In this document: positions 12,164-23,259 of the stretch, one piece after another | How the letters are laid out: the number at the start of each line of letters is the position of its first letter | Position numbering within the stretch: the stretch's first letter is position 1 | Source: Thuidium tamariscinum | Lineage: Eukaryota > Streptophyta > Bryopsida > Hypnales > Thuidiaceae | Direction: 5' to 3' | NCBI GenBank assembly: GCA_947034885.2 | Contig: OX344749.2 | Location: forward strand, 25,435,501-25,499,500 | DNA: 64,000 nt | Notes under the pieces: model-generated | Database searches by the model: none | What the model was told of the DNA's origin: nothing | What the model saw: only the letters and a program-made list of their open reading frames with translations | Position numbers and translations under genes: made by a program

Positions 12164-13102
12164 TTAATCGATAAACTAAGGTTTTTGACCATGTTTCCAC
12201 CAAAATCACTCCAAAATTGTAATTTCCAATACAAGTGCAGTTTTTTTGAATAAAAATATTTTTTGGCATATTTAACCATAGGATCTTGTAGTTAGGTGGT
12301 TTGAAAATATATGGAAAAAATTTCAAAATTTTTCATTGTGTAGATTGCAAGATATTATCATTTGAAGTAGCAAAAATCCTTTTTTTATCCTTGCAAAAAC
12401 TTGGGTAGCTACTCTTCACAAGGTCACATTTGTATAAAAAATACTCAAAATGATGGTTACTCTTTGAATTCAATTTATAATTCAAGTCTTCCATATGCTC
12501 AAAAAATTTCAATCATTTCGAATTGTACAACATATAGGAAAAAAATAGTAAGTAGGAAGAAGTAGAAAATGCTTGAAGATAATAAATTGTAAACAATTTA
12601 TTTATAAACATGAAAAATGCCAATCTCAATGGTTAAAATATTTTAATAAACAACATTCACCCAATTTTATAATTTTTTTTCAAAAATATTGAAAATTGAA
12701 TTAAATAAAGAATTTCAAACTTTTTTTTTATATAGAATAAGATTCTATAACTATCCGCAAACTACCCCAAATTAAAATTCCTCGTATTTTTTTATTCATA
12801 TATCAAAATGAAATAATTCAAAGCTTTACATGTAGATGAAAATATAATAAACCAATTTCAATTTTTTTTAAAGTTTTTTTTGCTGCCCAGGTTGCTTGAT
12901 GTTCAAAGGAAACAACATATCATGTCATAAATTTTTAACAATTTAGTCAAAAGTTATGAAAATTGTTGGCCCTTAAAGACACTCTTTGGACACATGTTGT
13001 GTGAAAATTTTATAGAAAAATAAATAAAAACTCCATTTTGTAGTAAACTAACTGAAATCACTATGTTGCCAAAAAAACATAGTTCAGGGCTTTAGGGGTT
13101 AA
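12164..13102. mobile_element. TTAA-flanked MITE, family C copy 1
   Basis: The right end is CTTTAGGGGTTAA, preceded by TTGCCAAAAAAAC; the left end is worn but aligns from TTAATCG into TTTTTGACCATGTTTCCACC. The interior blocks (GTGTAGATTGCAAGATATT; TTGTACAACATATAGG; GACACTCTTTGGACACATG) recur in the copies at 14434, 21391/24338 and 53724. Its length of 939 bp closely matches the 937 bp of the 53724 copy. Confidence 0.75.
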
Positions 13103-13310
13103 TGCACTTTGGTAAAATGAAGAATTGTTACAATGCAAATAAAGAAATATACCCCAAACTGGATAAAGATCCACACATTTCAACTATTGGTTGGAAGACT
13201 CTAGACATTTCAACTATTGGTTCAAAATATTGTTTGGCTCTCCAAATTTGCACTAATTTCAATTTCAACAAAAGAACTACAAATATTAGAATGTGTATGT
13301 GGTGTGTGTA

Positions 13311-13342
13311 TGGGGTGGGGTAAGGTGGGGTGGGGTGGGGTG
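13311..13342 (+). repeat. GGGGT minisatellite, potential G-quadruplex
   Basis: GGGGTGGGGTAAGGTGGGGT continues as two more GGGGT units, giving at least five G4 runs with one- to four-base loops within 32 bp. It lies between two TTAA elements. Confidence 0.7.
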
Positions 13343-13384
13343 TCATTGTACTGTTTCTTTATGCAATGGAAGTTGTCCATGTGT

Positions 13385-13614
13385 TTAACCCTTGAAGGAC
13401 GGACTAGTGGCCATGGAAACCATGCATTTTGATATCGTGTGACATCCCCTACTTTGAAAAAGCCAAATATATGCATTGGAAGTCAAAATACTATAGAAGA
13501 TCTTTCCTTTCCACCCCAACTACCGAGGATGAAAAGTTGCATTTCTATCTTAAAAGGAAAGATTATTTGTCATTTAGGAGGCGCCAAACATCCACGGCGT
13601 CGTTCAAGGCTTAA
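13385..13614 (+). mobile_element. TTAA-flanked MITE, family B copy 1
   Basis: It begins TTAACCCTTGAAGGACGG and ends CGTCGTTCAAGGCTTAA, an imperfect inverted repeat of about 16 bp with TTAA at both ends. It is 230 bp long. Other copies lie at 14206, 31178, 8518 (inverted) and 54765 (inverted). Shared interior blocks include ATGGAAACCATGCATTTTGA and TTCCACCCC. Confidence 0.8.
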
Positions 13615-13653
13615 AAAAATAAATTACAAGCATTATATTTGTTGGATGTTGGC

Positions 13654-13883
13654 CACTACGGCAGAGGCACCCAATGGCGCACCTACACCCAATGCCATCC
13701 ATTTCTAAGTCAATCATTCATTCTAAAGTAGAAATGTAGCGGGACTGTAGACTGCTTATTGTTTTAGGTCAAAAGAAACAAGCCATGTACTGCCTACCTA
13801 CATTTATAGCCTGAAACGATTGTGTGCTTTAGAAACGGACGGCATTGGGTACACGTGTGCCATTGGGTGCCTCTCCCTTAGTA
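13654..13883. mobile_element. CACTA-like MITE with about 40-bp inverted ends
   Basis: The left end, from CACTACGGCAGAGGCACCCA, pairs with the right end, TGGGTGCCTCTCCCTTAGTA, over about 40 bp. Both arms contain CACCCAATGGC and ACCCAATGCC. The flanks GGC and GGT are compatible with a decayed 3-bp duplication. A partial match to the end block (GCATTGGGTGCCTCTGCCTT) lies at about 19640. Confidence 0.7.
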
Positions 13884-14205
13884 GGTTAACTTCACTTTGT
13901 AAGGAAGAAAAAAATCAGCAAGATTCCTCGGTTAGCATTTCATGTGCATTGCTCAGCAACCAAGGAAATTGGCTCAGCATGCCTTGGACTCATGGCATGT
14001 GAATATATAAAACTCCGCACAGTGGGCAGCAGTCGGTCAGTCAAGCGAGCTCTGCAACTTTAATTTTATTGACGTACTTGAAAGTACAGGGTATGCAATG
14101 ATGCAATGATCAGCGGTTGCGAGTGTTCCATGAGAAGTAAGTTCTGATCAGCAAATGCATGCCACGTTTACGATATTTTATTGGGTTTTTATCAGCTATC
14201 TTCCT

Positions 14206-14437
14206 TTCATCCTTGAAGGATGGATTGGTGGCCATGGAAATCATGCCTATTTGATACCGTGTGACATCATCTACTTTGAATAAGCCAAATATATTCAGTT
14301 GGAAGTCAAAGTATTGGACAATATCTGCCCCTTTTCACCCCTAATATCGAGGATGAAAAGTTGCACTTATGTCCTACAAGGGAAGATTCTTGTCATTCAA
14401 AGGACACCAAACATCCGCAGCGGTGTACAAGTGTTAA
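14206..14437 (+). mobile_element. TTAA-type MITE, family B copy 2
   Basis: It matches the 13385 copy throughout (CCTTGAAGGATGGATTGGTG; CGAGGATGAAAAGTTGCA). Its left TTAA has decayed to TCAT-like sequence. The right TTAA (14434-14437) is also the first base block of the next element, so the two lie end to end on one TTAA. Confidence 0.75.
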
Positions 14438-15468
14438 ACCTTAAGGGTTGTTGACTATGTTTTCACCAAAACCACCCCAAAAGTGTTATTACTAAGACAA
14501 CTACCAAATTTTAGGAAAAAAAGATTTTTGAAATGATGTAACTATAGGATCTTTTAGTGCACTAGTTTGAGAAGATGTAGAAAAAATTTCAGAAATTTTT
14601 GTTGTGTAGATTACTATTTTATTTTTTTCATTTCTCAAGAAGTGCTAAAGTGGTAATATTTCATTTTATTGTAGAGCTCCAAATCTAAAAATTCATCCAT
14701 ATATTGGATTGAAAAATATCATATTAGCACATAATACATATCTATCATTCTACTTCCATCCATTATTTGGGGATTTCATCCAATATTTTTTAAAAATTGA
14801 AGTTTATTGGTGATTTCTTCCAAAGATTTACTATTTTTTTCCTATAGGCTTGGTGCCTGGCAAAAAAATTTGGTGCAATTTTGCACCAAATTGCCAAAAA
14901 AAACACTGGTGTAGATTGCAAGATATTGGTGGTTGAAGTTACAAAAATCATTTTTTACCACTGTAAAAATCTGGATAGTTGCACTTTAGAAGGCCACATT
15001 TGTATGAAAAATATCCAAAATGGTTGTAACTCTTGGGATTCATTCATTTTTTTATTCAAGTTGTCTACATTCTTGAGATTTTCAAATCATCTAGACATTC
15101 GATAACTTCCTACAAACTAAAACTCTGATAACTTACATCTCATTAATTAAAATTAAAATTATTCAAAGATTTCCATGTATACATAAATTTAAATAACCAA
15201 TTTCAAGTTTTCATTTTTATTTCAAGTGATTTTTGAAGAAGATTTTTTAGCTGCCCGAGCTACCCATTGAGCAATGAAAACTGCATATCATACATTAACT
15301 TTTGAACCATGTAGTCAAAAGTTATGGAAATTATTGGCCTTAAAGATACACCCTGGGAATATGCTGTGTGAATATTTTATAGAAAAAAAGTAAAATATCC
15401 ATTCATAGATACTTGCCCAAAATTGCTACATTGCCAAAAAAACCGCACTTTGGTACTTTAGGGGTTAA
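14434..15468. mobile_element. TTAA-flanked MITE, family C copy 2 (with insertion)
   Basis: It begins TTAAACCTTAAGGGTTG and ends ACTTTAGGGGTTAA. It is homologous to the 12164 and 53724 copies but longer because a separate 296-bp repeat sits at 14613-14908. The left TTAA is shared with the neighbouring family B element. Confidence 0.8.
14613..14908. mobile_element. Interspersed repeat with 9-bp target duplication, copy 1
   Basis: GTGTAGATT occurs at 14604-14612 and again at 14909-14917. Uninterrupted family C copies have this segment once, so the 296 bp between is an insertion. It begins with a T-rich tract and ends after a perfect hairpin, TTGGTGCAATTTTGCACCAA. A second copy at 40346-40637 has its own 9-bp duplication. 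The class is unresolved: 9 bp suits Mutator-like elements, but the ends are not clear inverted repeats. Confidence 0.75.
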
Positions 15469-16387
15469 GTCCTATTGAGCTGTTTATTTTTTCAACTATC
15501 TAATGGCGGGATTTATTCTCAATTTATTAGTCAATGTAGAAAGATTTTTTAGGTTTTTTCACCATGTTTTTTGCGATGTTCAAAAATTGCAATTGTTTTT
15601 TTTTCCCAATTCCATTAGATAGGGTAGCTATTGACATTGGAGCTGAGAAACAAGTGCATGATGATGAGGCCACTAAAAAAAATACAATCCAAGGCAACCA
15701 ACATTGGGTTCCTTTCATTCCTTAGCCAACCATTACCTATACCTCATGAGATAATTTGGACAAAATATGAAAAGGGTGTAAGTTGGCTTACAACTATTGT
15801 CATATGTTTTCAATCTTGTCATGTAGGTTGATAAATTAGAACTCCCTTTGTTTGTATGAAAGATCTTTTCCTACTCCTAAGTGCTTGGCTAGTGCATGTT
15901 TACCAAAATCTAAACCCTTTGTAACTCATTCCAATCAAATTGTCATTCAAAACAAGATCTATAAAAGCTATCTATAATAATTGGTAGTAGAAACAAGGTT
16001 CGAGCTATACATAAAAGGACAAATGATCTTATCAAACTGTTGAAGAAATTTTAGTAGTCAAATAAGGCAATCTTTCAATTTTGAGAGGCTATGTTTGAGG
16101 CATTGGAACATTGAGGGGTTAATGTAGAATCTTTTCCTCCTCTTTCTTTTTAGAATGCATGAAAAGTTTGGATTGCAAACCTAAGTTTTTAAAAAGTGTA
16201 TTTTAGTGTGCTAACATACTTTGTAGTTGTTCATGTCAATCCCAAATAACTTTTGTATTCAAATTTCTAGAACATTGTAGGGATGGGTAGCACATTGAAA
16301 ATAGAAAACATTTCTCTTTTTATAATGTCACAACTCCTATGCAATTTCACACTTAAAAATTGGTATGCATACTAATAAGTAAGCTCT
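15469..16387. other. AT-rich DNA between TTAA elements
   Basis: No gene is recognised. An isolated GAGGGGTTAA at 16113-16122 looks like the right end of another TTAA element whose left end I cannot place. Confidence 0.4.
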
Positions 16388-17324
16388 TTAACCCCTAAAT
16401 GCCCAAGCCTTTTCAAGTGTATTTTGACTATGAAAAAAGCACACTGGCTTGTAGTCATCTCTAATGAAGCAAGTTGATTTTTTTTTCAAAATCTACCCAT
16501 ACAAATGTTTAAAGGGTTTGTTTATTAAAAAGTAAACAAATTTTGAGTGCTAAATTGTATAGGAGTTGTAAGATTATAATGAGAGAAGGGTGCATTTTCT
16601 ATAATTAGTATATTGCCTTTTCCCACAATGTTTCCCAAATTTGCATATTATTTTTTGGGGGGATTGGAGGTGATATGAACACCTACATAGAGTTTAAGCA
16701 CACTAAAATGCACTTCTAAAAAACTTGATTTCAGATGAAAAGCTACTAAACTCATTACACAATCCACCTTGCAATTGTTGAAATGCAATTTTTTTTATAA
16801 GTAGAAATTGCAAATAGCTCCAAACCAATAGTTATATGTTAAAATTTTCAATGGTGAATATCATGAAAACACTTTACACTTTCCATTGGAACCATTCTCA
16901 AAGCAAATGGATATGTACAATTTCTTAGATCTCAAATCAAGTGAAATTGCTCAATGTTAGGAAATGAAGAACAATTGACAAGCTTTATTCTTCACTTTTG
17001 GCACATGTATGCCTTTGAAGACCTCTCAATAATCAAATATGTACTTTTTTTTAGTGAAAAATGAAAGTTTTCAATAGTTAACCCTTAGAACTGCCCGAAA
17101 AAAATTTAAAAATGGTCAAAGGAATTTAACTGCCCGCTCAAAAATGGGCTTGAAATTTCAGATCCACCATATATGGTTGACTGGGCAGTTAGGGGTTAAG
17201 CATCAATACAGTTAGATTATGTAAAAGAAAAAAATTTACTTCATCGTAGTTAACTATAAGCCAAATGAATGTTGTTTTTCATAATCAAAATACACTTAGA
17301 AAGGCTTAGACATTTAGGGGTTCA
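16388..17324. mobile_element. TTAA-type MITE, family F copy 1, with about 50-bp inverted ends
   Basis: The left end TTAACCCCTAAATGCCCAAG pairs with the right end CTTAGACATTTAGGGGTTCA. The match continues inward through AAGTGTATTTTGAYTATGAA to about 50 bp, the longest terminal repeat of the TTAA families here. The right target has changed from TTAA to TTCA. A second small element is nested at 17078-17199. Confidence 0.8.
17078..17199. mobile_element. 122-bp TTAA-flanked MITE nested in family F
   Basis: It starts TTAACCCTTAGAACTGCCCG and ends GGGCAGTTAGGGGTTAA, with TTAA on both sides. It lies near the right end of the family F element, so it entered after that element. The CCCTTAGAA opening resembles the CCCTAGAAA end of the original piggyBac element. 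Confidence 0.8.
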
Positions 17325-18375
17325 TAACATTCAATAAACCATAGAAGGACTACCTTTCCTTTCGTGAAGTCCTCACCTCTTAATTACATCAATGACATCC
17401 CTTAGGTACTTATGTTAACTTGTCAAGCCCATATAAAAATAACATTAGAAACAGGATTTATGTTTAAACTAAAATTCACATCATGTGAAGATTGGCATTA
17501 ATAGCTAGTTGTTTGTTGCTAGTTTGCCATGCTACATAAAGAATGATGTATTAGTTCCATTCTTAACATAACAATGTTATTTAATAATTTGAATCCTACA
17601 ACAAAGTACATTTTGCCCCATTGGCTTGCTCTAAAATTTCATAAAGGTTATAACTTTAGTTCTTGAATGGTGTGAAATATTCCACATCATTCTATCCATT
17701 GGGAGGCAGTTTGGCAGACTACTACTAAATGTTATGTGAACCGGTGACTCTCCCCAAATTATTGATGCATGTACTCTTTTACTTTCTTTTGATTGGAAGG
17801 TACCTGGATGTAAGGGCAAAACACCCATTCCTACACCTATTCCTTACAGTGGACTGTAGATTCACCCAAATGCGTCAGTAGACTTCCCTTAATGTGTTTG
17901 CTACATGTGTGATTGTAATTTGTTGACGCAATTGAAGGACACATAGGGAAATTTGGTTGGCTGAGTGCTGATTTTTGCAGGGTTCAGTTTTTGGGGCACC
18001 TACAGGACAGTTCCACAGGTCTTGGGAGCCAACACTTTGAAAATTTGTAGAAATTACATATTGTATCCAAAAAATCTATTTCGTTTTAATATTCATGATT
18101 TTCACTCGCTAATACTAGAAAAATATCATTTTTAGAAAACGTTGCCTCCAACTATGCTGAATTCCTTATTTGGACGGTTTTGGGTGTTTCCACTGTAGGT
18201 TTAATTAAATCAATTTTGATTTTGATTTGTACAGTATCGGTAGCTGTTTTTTTGCAACAGTGCTGTTCTAAATATAGACATGAAATATTTGTAAATTATC
18301 CTCATTCGAGAGTAGGTGAAATTGGAAGTTAGGTAAACTTCAAAAATAACTTATTTTTTAGAGGATGAATGTCAA
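17325..18375. other. AT-rich spacer, no feature recognised
   Basis: No exon-like segment or paired ends were found. The block TATTCCACATCATTCTATCC near 17680 resembles GATGTGGAATATTTGACATC near 2949, which hints at another dispersed repeat without clear limits. Confidence 0.4.
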
Positions 18376-18706
18376 TTAAGGGAGGAGGCTCCAAAACCGC
18401 TCAGGCTCCAAAACCGCTCACTTGCTGAAATGTACATTTCAGGTACATGATGCTTTTTAATCTTTACAGTAATGTACAATGAGTGAACATTTGAGGAGGT
18501 GGACGGTTTTGGAGCCCTATGCCATATTGACTTCAGAAATTCATAACTAATTCTACAGAGCTCCAAAAAATATGAAACGACTTGGGTTAGATGCCTATTC
18601 AAGCCGTCTTTCAAAAAAATTCACTGAAAAATATTTCAAGATGTTTGACCTGCCGAAAATTCTGTTCCAGCCCTTAGATGGTCGGTTTATGGACCTCCTC
18701 CCTTAG
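18376..18706. mobile_element. GGAGGAGG-ended inverted-repeat element, family J
   Basis: The left end TTAAGGGAGGAGGCTCCAAA pairs with the right end TTTATGGACCTCCTCCCTTAG. GGCTCCAAAACCGCTCA is directly doubled at the left end. A related left end lies at 19053 (GGGAGGAGGCTCAGAAAC), perhaps paired with GAGCCCTCTCC near 19615. The start of this window carries another right end. Confidence 0.55.
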
Positions 18707-18768
18707 ACGTCCACCCCTTTACTTGTGTCAAAAAATTTAAAAATTTAAAAAAAAATTATACACATCCT

Positions 18769-18845
18769 ACTCTGACCTCAAAACTGTACTGATCTGTACT
18801 ACTCTGACCTCAAAACTGTACTGATCTGTACTACTCTGACCTCAT
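18769..18845 (+). repeat. 32-bp tandem repeat, about 2.4 copies
   Basis: The unit, which contains CTACTCTGACCTCAAAACTG and TACTGATCTGTA, is repeated twice exactly, followed by a partial third copy. No coding role is seen. Confidence 0.8.
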
Positions 18846-18939
18846 AAATTGAGTAAGGAGGCGGAACAAAAAAATCGACACTGCCTATTTCTGCTGTCCT
18901 GGATGATATTCAGGCAGTCAAAAATGATGATTTTTTGGT

Positions 18940-19050
18940 CCGGAATGACCTTAAACTACCAGGTGATGGTTGCGGGTTCAACACCTGGCAGCACCTGGTT
19001 CGTTCTTAGCTTAAAATCAGCCTCTACTCTTGATGGAGCCCCTCACAATG
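18940..19050 (+). other. tRNA-like B box, possible SINE fragment
   Basis: GGTTCAACACC at about 18974-18984 fits the Pol III B-box consensus GGTTCRANNCC and sits in the context GTTGCGGGTTCAACACCTGG. No convincing A box or cloverleaf surrounds it, so this is at most a decayed tRNA-derived promoter. A chance match is quite possible. Confidence 0.25.
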
Positions 19051-20057
19051 CATGAGGGAGGAGGCTCAGAAACTGCTCATTTAAGAGCTGATCTCCCTTT
19101 TTCATGTATTTCTTTTGATGCAAATATTTTGAACTTATTTTTCAGTCAAAGAAAAATATTCTAGGAATCTAACACAAGTTGTTTCATATTTTTGGAAGCA
19201 TTACTGCATTAGTTATGAATTTTCAAACACAGTCTGGCATAGGGCCTTATTTGTGATCAGTAGGCCTCACAAACTCATACATGCACAGTTTGGAAATAAA
19301 TCTGGCTTTGTTCAAGAACTAACATTGCAACATGGAAAAAGTAATCAAGGTGGTTTCTAAATGCGTTTCTTCCTAAATGCGTGAATTAATCATTATTTCA
19401 GATTTTGTAACACTTGGAAGAAGGGAGTTCAACAACCAAGTCTTATTTTATTCACTTAGTTGTGAATGAAGCCACTGTGGCTCTGAAACCATCCATTGAA
19501 GAAGGAAAAAACAAACTCTTATCATGCTCCAATGTAATTGGAAATTCATTTACCTACAGTCAAGTTCCATTTCACAACCTCCTATTGAATGGTTGCAAAA
19601 GCCTGGGCGATTTCAGAGCCCTCTCCTATAACATTCAGTAGCATTGGGTGCCTCTGCCTTCCAGAGGGTGTGGAATATTTGACACTCCAATAGTGTTTCA
19701 TCAGTAACTATTGAAGTAAGTGGACATGTGGAGGATGGAGAGGTTGTTGGGTGTAGAATATGCCACACCCTTCATTGTAGAGAAAAGATAGAGCCACAAT
19801 GTGCTACTGAATGTTATGTGTGTTTCCTCAACACACTTGTGTCAAAAAAAAATGATGATTTTTTTTCTTTTAGTTTTTTACACAAGTAAAGGGGACCTTT
19901 ACTGCAAGAAGTCGGCCAGGTAAAATACAAGGACCTCCCTAGGCTGAATTTTCCGCGTGAGCTGGATTGATTATTCCTTTTCCCCTTTGATTTTTTAATG
20001 GTCACCGCTTTCTTCCAAAAAAAAATACAATTATCCAACTGCAAGTGGAGGTCCGAC

Positions 20058-20308
20058 TAAATCCTCCATTCAAACGGGGCCTCGTAGGAACAGATTTACC
20101 CTGGGGAAAATACAGGAATTTTTTATTTTCTGGAAATAATGTTTTTTGCAAATTCTGAATTCATATTTGCTATCAGGGACTCCAAATTAGCTTCAGAAGG
20201 CCTCTTGAACATACCTAGATACGACCCCAAAATAGGGGACTTTTTTTACTTTAATCCCTAGTGAATCCAAAAATTACCATGTGGGGCCCAATTCAAATGG
20301 AGGATTTA
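20058..20308. mobile_element. TAAATCC-ended MITE, family L copy 3, GAC duplication
   Basis: It begins TAAATCCTCCATTCAAACGG and ends CCAATTCAAATGGAGGATTTA, with GAC immediately outside each end (20055-20057 and 20309-20311). The interior block GATTTACCCTGGGGAAAATA matches the copies at 1287 and 6768. The 3-bp duplication suggests a CACTA- or Harbinger-type mover. Confidence 0.75.
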
Positions 20309-20589
20309 GACTGCAAGTGCCCCTGTGGGCCAAGAACCAATAAGGAGTGAGTAAAATTTTGATGTCAAATTGTTAGCCTCCTCAAGAGTCCAAGTAGTTT
20401 TGTATTTTCAACACTCTCACAATAATTTATAAATTTTCAAAGTTGAAACATAGGGTGCCATATGTATAGCGGGATACAATTCATTTACAAACTATTGCTT
20501 TGAAGCATTCAAATAATTTTGTACATTGTATAGAATAATTGGTGTATTTTGGTAAGCATAAATATCATTGCATCTTTGTGAAATCCCAA

Positions 20590-21180
20590 TAAAGCATAAA
20601 AAAAGAGAAAAATTCCATTTTTGGTTAATTTTTTAAGTCAATTTTCATGGGATTTATATGATATTTTATGGTAAAGAATTGGAAAAGAATTATTTTAATT
20701 TGATAGCATAGATATATACTAAGGGAACGACCATAAGCACATCTTCTATATCAAAAATATCTTGTCAAGTAGCAAAATACAATCTAGGAAGAGTTCTATT
20801 TGAAGCATTATATGATCAAACTTTGTGAAATAGATAATATTATGTTTAAACTAGATTTTGGCAAAGTAATTATACCATCATGCTAAAATGTGAAAAATTA
20901 GTTACAATTTGAAGGTCAAGTAGCAAAATCTAGTTAAAAAATAAAGGAATATATTTCATAAAGTTTGATCATATGACACCCTATATAGAACTCTTTCTAG
21001 ATGATATCTTTGGCACCTAATGGGGTGTTTTCTAATATGAAAGATGTGCTTATGGATTTTCCCTAAATACATATGCAATTGAATTAAAATAATTCTCTAC
21101 CAATTTTTAAAGATAAAATATCATATAAAACCACAATAATTGGCTTAAGAAATTCACTAAATATGGAATCTTACTTTTTT
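20590..21180. repeat. Large imperfect palindrome
   Basis: The arm around 20620-20760 (ATATGATATTTTATGGTAAAGA; GGGAACGACCATAAGCACAT) recurs inverted around 21025-21175 (ATGTGCTTATGGATTTTCCC; AAAATATCATATAAAACC). Further inner pairs are AGAGTTCTA with TAGAACTCT and GATCAAACTTTGTG with TAAAGTTTGATC. The arms are about 230-280 bp. Pairing may extend further out in decayed form. It looks like an old foldback transposon. Confidence 0.7.
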
Positions 21181-21678
21181 TAAACTAAAATGAGGTATGC
21201 TTGATTGAGATTGCATTGAAATTGGGTGATAATTATGCAAGATAAAAAGTTCAAATTTTTTAAGTACTATGCAAAAAAAATTGGATTATGTCAAATTGAA
21301 AAGTTGTAAAGGAGTTGCACCCCATTGTATAAGGTTAAGAAGAGTGAAGAGGCATATTGACACCCAAAGTTGAAAATATAGTGTACCCCTGACTCTTATC
21401 CGTGGTGGTTTTGACACACACAATTGTAAGATCTTGTAGTACATTGGTTTGAAAAGACATAGAATTTTTTTAATGTATTTCTATGGTGTAGATTACAAGA
21501 TATTAGAATTTGAATTGACTGAATTTTTTTTTTTGGCCCTATAAAAAATCAAGCAACTACACTTCACAATCTCACATATTTATAAAAAAATGTCCAAAAT
21601 GGTCATGCTTCTTTCAATTCATTCTTCAAGTCAAGTTAGCTACATGTTTAAAAAATTTCTAATCATTTTGAACTGTAC

Positions 21679-23250
21679 AGTGGGGTACCAATCAAAATGT
21701 CGTTTTCCAATTTGCAGTGAAAAAAATTTCAGTATTGTCAACTTTGAAAGCCTCCCAAGAGCTCAAAAATTGATATTTTACCACAAAATTGTTACTACAA
21801 CATCAACTTTTAGGTTAATTATATGTATGCCAAATTTCAAGGCCAAAAGATTCACTGAAAAAAATTTATTCAAAATCTACCAACATAGGTAGTGGTGAGA
21901 AACATTTCACTACTTTCAACTTTGACACCTTCCTAAGGATTGAGTTTTTTTTTCTTTTGCCATGAAATTTTTGTCATGAAACAATCTCTATGTTTTTAAT
22001 ATGTATACAAAATTTCAAGGTAAAATTTTTCTTTTTAAGAAGATATTTGAAATCTCCCAACAGGTGTAGTTTTGAGAAATTTTTCACAATTGCCAACTTT
22101 GACACCCTCCCAAGGGCTGAAAAATTGGTTTCTTACCATGAATTGTTTTTTGTGAAGTCATCTCTATGTTGATAATATGTTCTTCAAATTTCAAGTTCAA
22201 ATGAATTACCAAAAGAAAGATATACAAAATCTCCCAACAAGTGTAGTTGTGAGGAGGAGTTTTTGAGCCCTTAGTATAGTGTTATTTTGTGGAGCAAAGT
22301 TTGACACGAATGTAAGAACTCAACCTCACAACTACACATGTTGAGAGATTTTGAATATCTTTTTTTGGGTAAGTGCTTTGAACTTGAAATTTGAAATATA
22401 TATTATCAACATAAATTTGATCTTATTCAAAAGAATTCATGTTAATTAGACAAATTTTCAGCCCTTGGGAGGGTGTCAAAATCAGCAATAGTGAAAATTT
22501 TCTCACAACAACACATGTTGGGAGATTTTGTATATCTTTTTTTTGGTAATTCATTTGAACTTGAAATTTGGAGCACATATCATCAACATAGAGATGACTT
22601 CATCAAAACAATTCATGGTAAGAAACCAATTTTCCAGCCCTTGGGAGGGAGTCAAAGTTGGCAATTGTGAAAAATTTCTCAAAACTACACCTGTTGGGAG
22701 ATTTTGTATATCTTTTTTTTGGTAATTCATTTGAACTTGAAATTTGAAGGACATATTATAAACATAGAGATGAATTCACAAAAAACAATTCATGGTAAGA
22801 AACCAATTTTTCAGCCCTTGGGAGGGTGTCAAAGTTGGCAATTGTGAAAAATTTCTCAAAACTACACTTGTTGGGAGATTTCAAATATCTTTTTAAAAAG
22901 AAAAATTTTACCTTGAAATTTTGTATACATATTAAAAACATAGAGATTGTTTCATGACAAAAATTTCATGGCAAAAGAAAAAAAACTCAATCCTTAGGAA
23001 GGTGCCAAAGTTGAAAGTAGTGAAATGTTTCTCACCACTACCTATGTTGGTAAATTTTGAATAACTTTTTTTCAGTGAATCTTTTGGCCTTGAAATTTGT
23101 CATACATATAATTAACTTTAAGATGATGTTGTGGTAAAAATTTCGTGGTAAAAAACCAATTTTTGAGCTCTTGGGAGGCTTTCAAAATTGACAGTCATGA
23201 AATTTTTCTCATTGCAAATTCGAAAATGACATTTTGATTGGTACCCCACT
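21679..23250. mobile_element. Foldback element of inverted arrays of about 176-bp modules
   Basis: The ends AGTGGGGTACCAATCAAAAT and ATTTTGATTGGTACCCCACT are exact inverted copies. Both arms are chains of a module of about 176 bp that carries a motif like CAGCCCTTGGGAGGGTGTCA. It occurs near 22459, 22635, 22812, 22992 and 23164, and inverted near 21748, 21925 and 22098. The arms are so alike that near-identical 60-codon frames appear at 21990-22172 (plus) and 22756-22941 (minus); these are by-products, not genes. TAC lies just outside the left end and one base outside the right end. Confidence 0.8.
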
Positions 23251-23259
23251 ATACAACAT

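Noticed and set aside
21990-22941. Two near-identical 60-codon ORFs on opposite strands
   Set aside because: They are the two arms of the foldback element read in mirrored frames.
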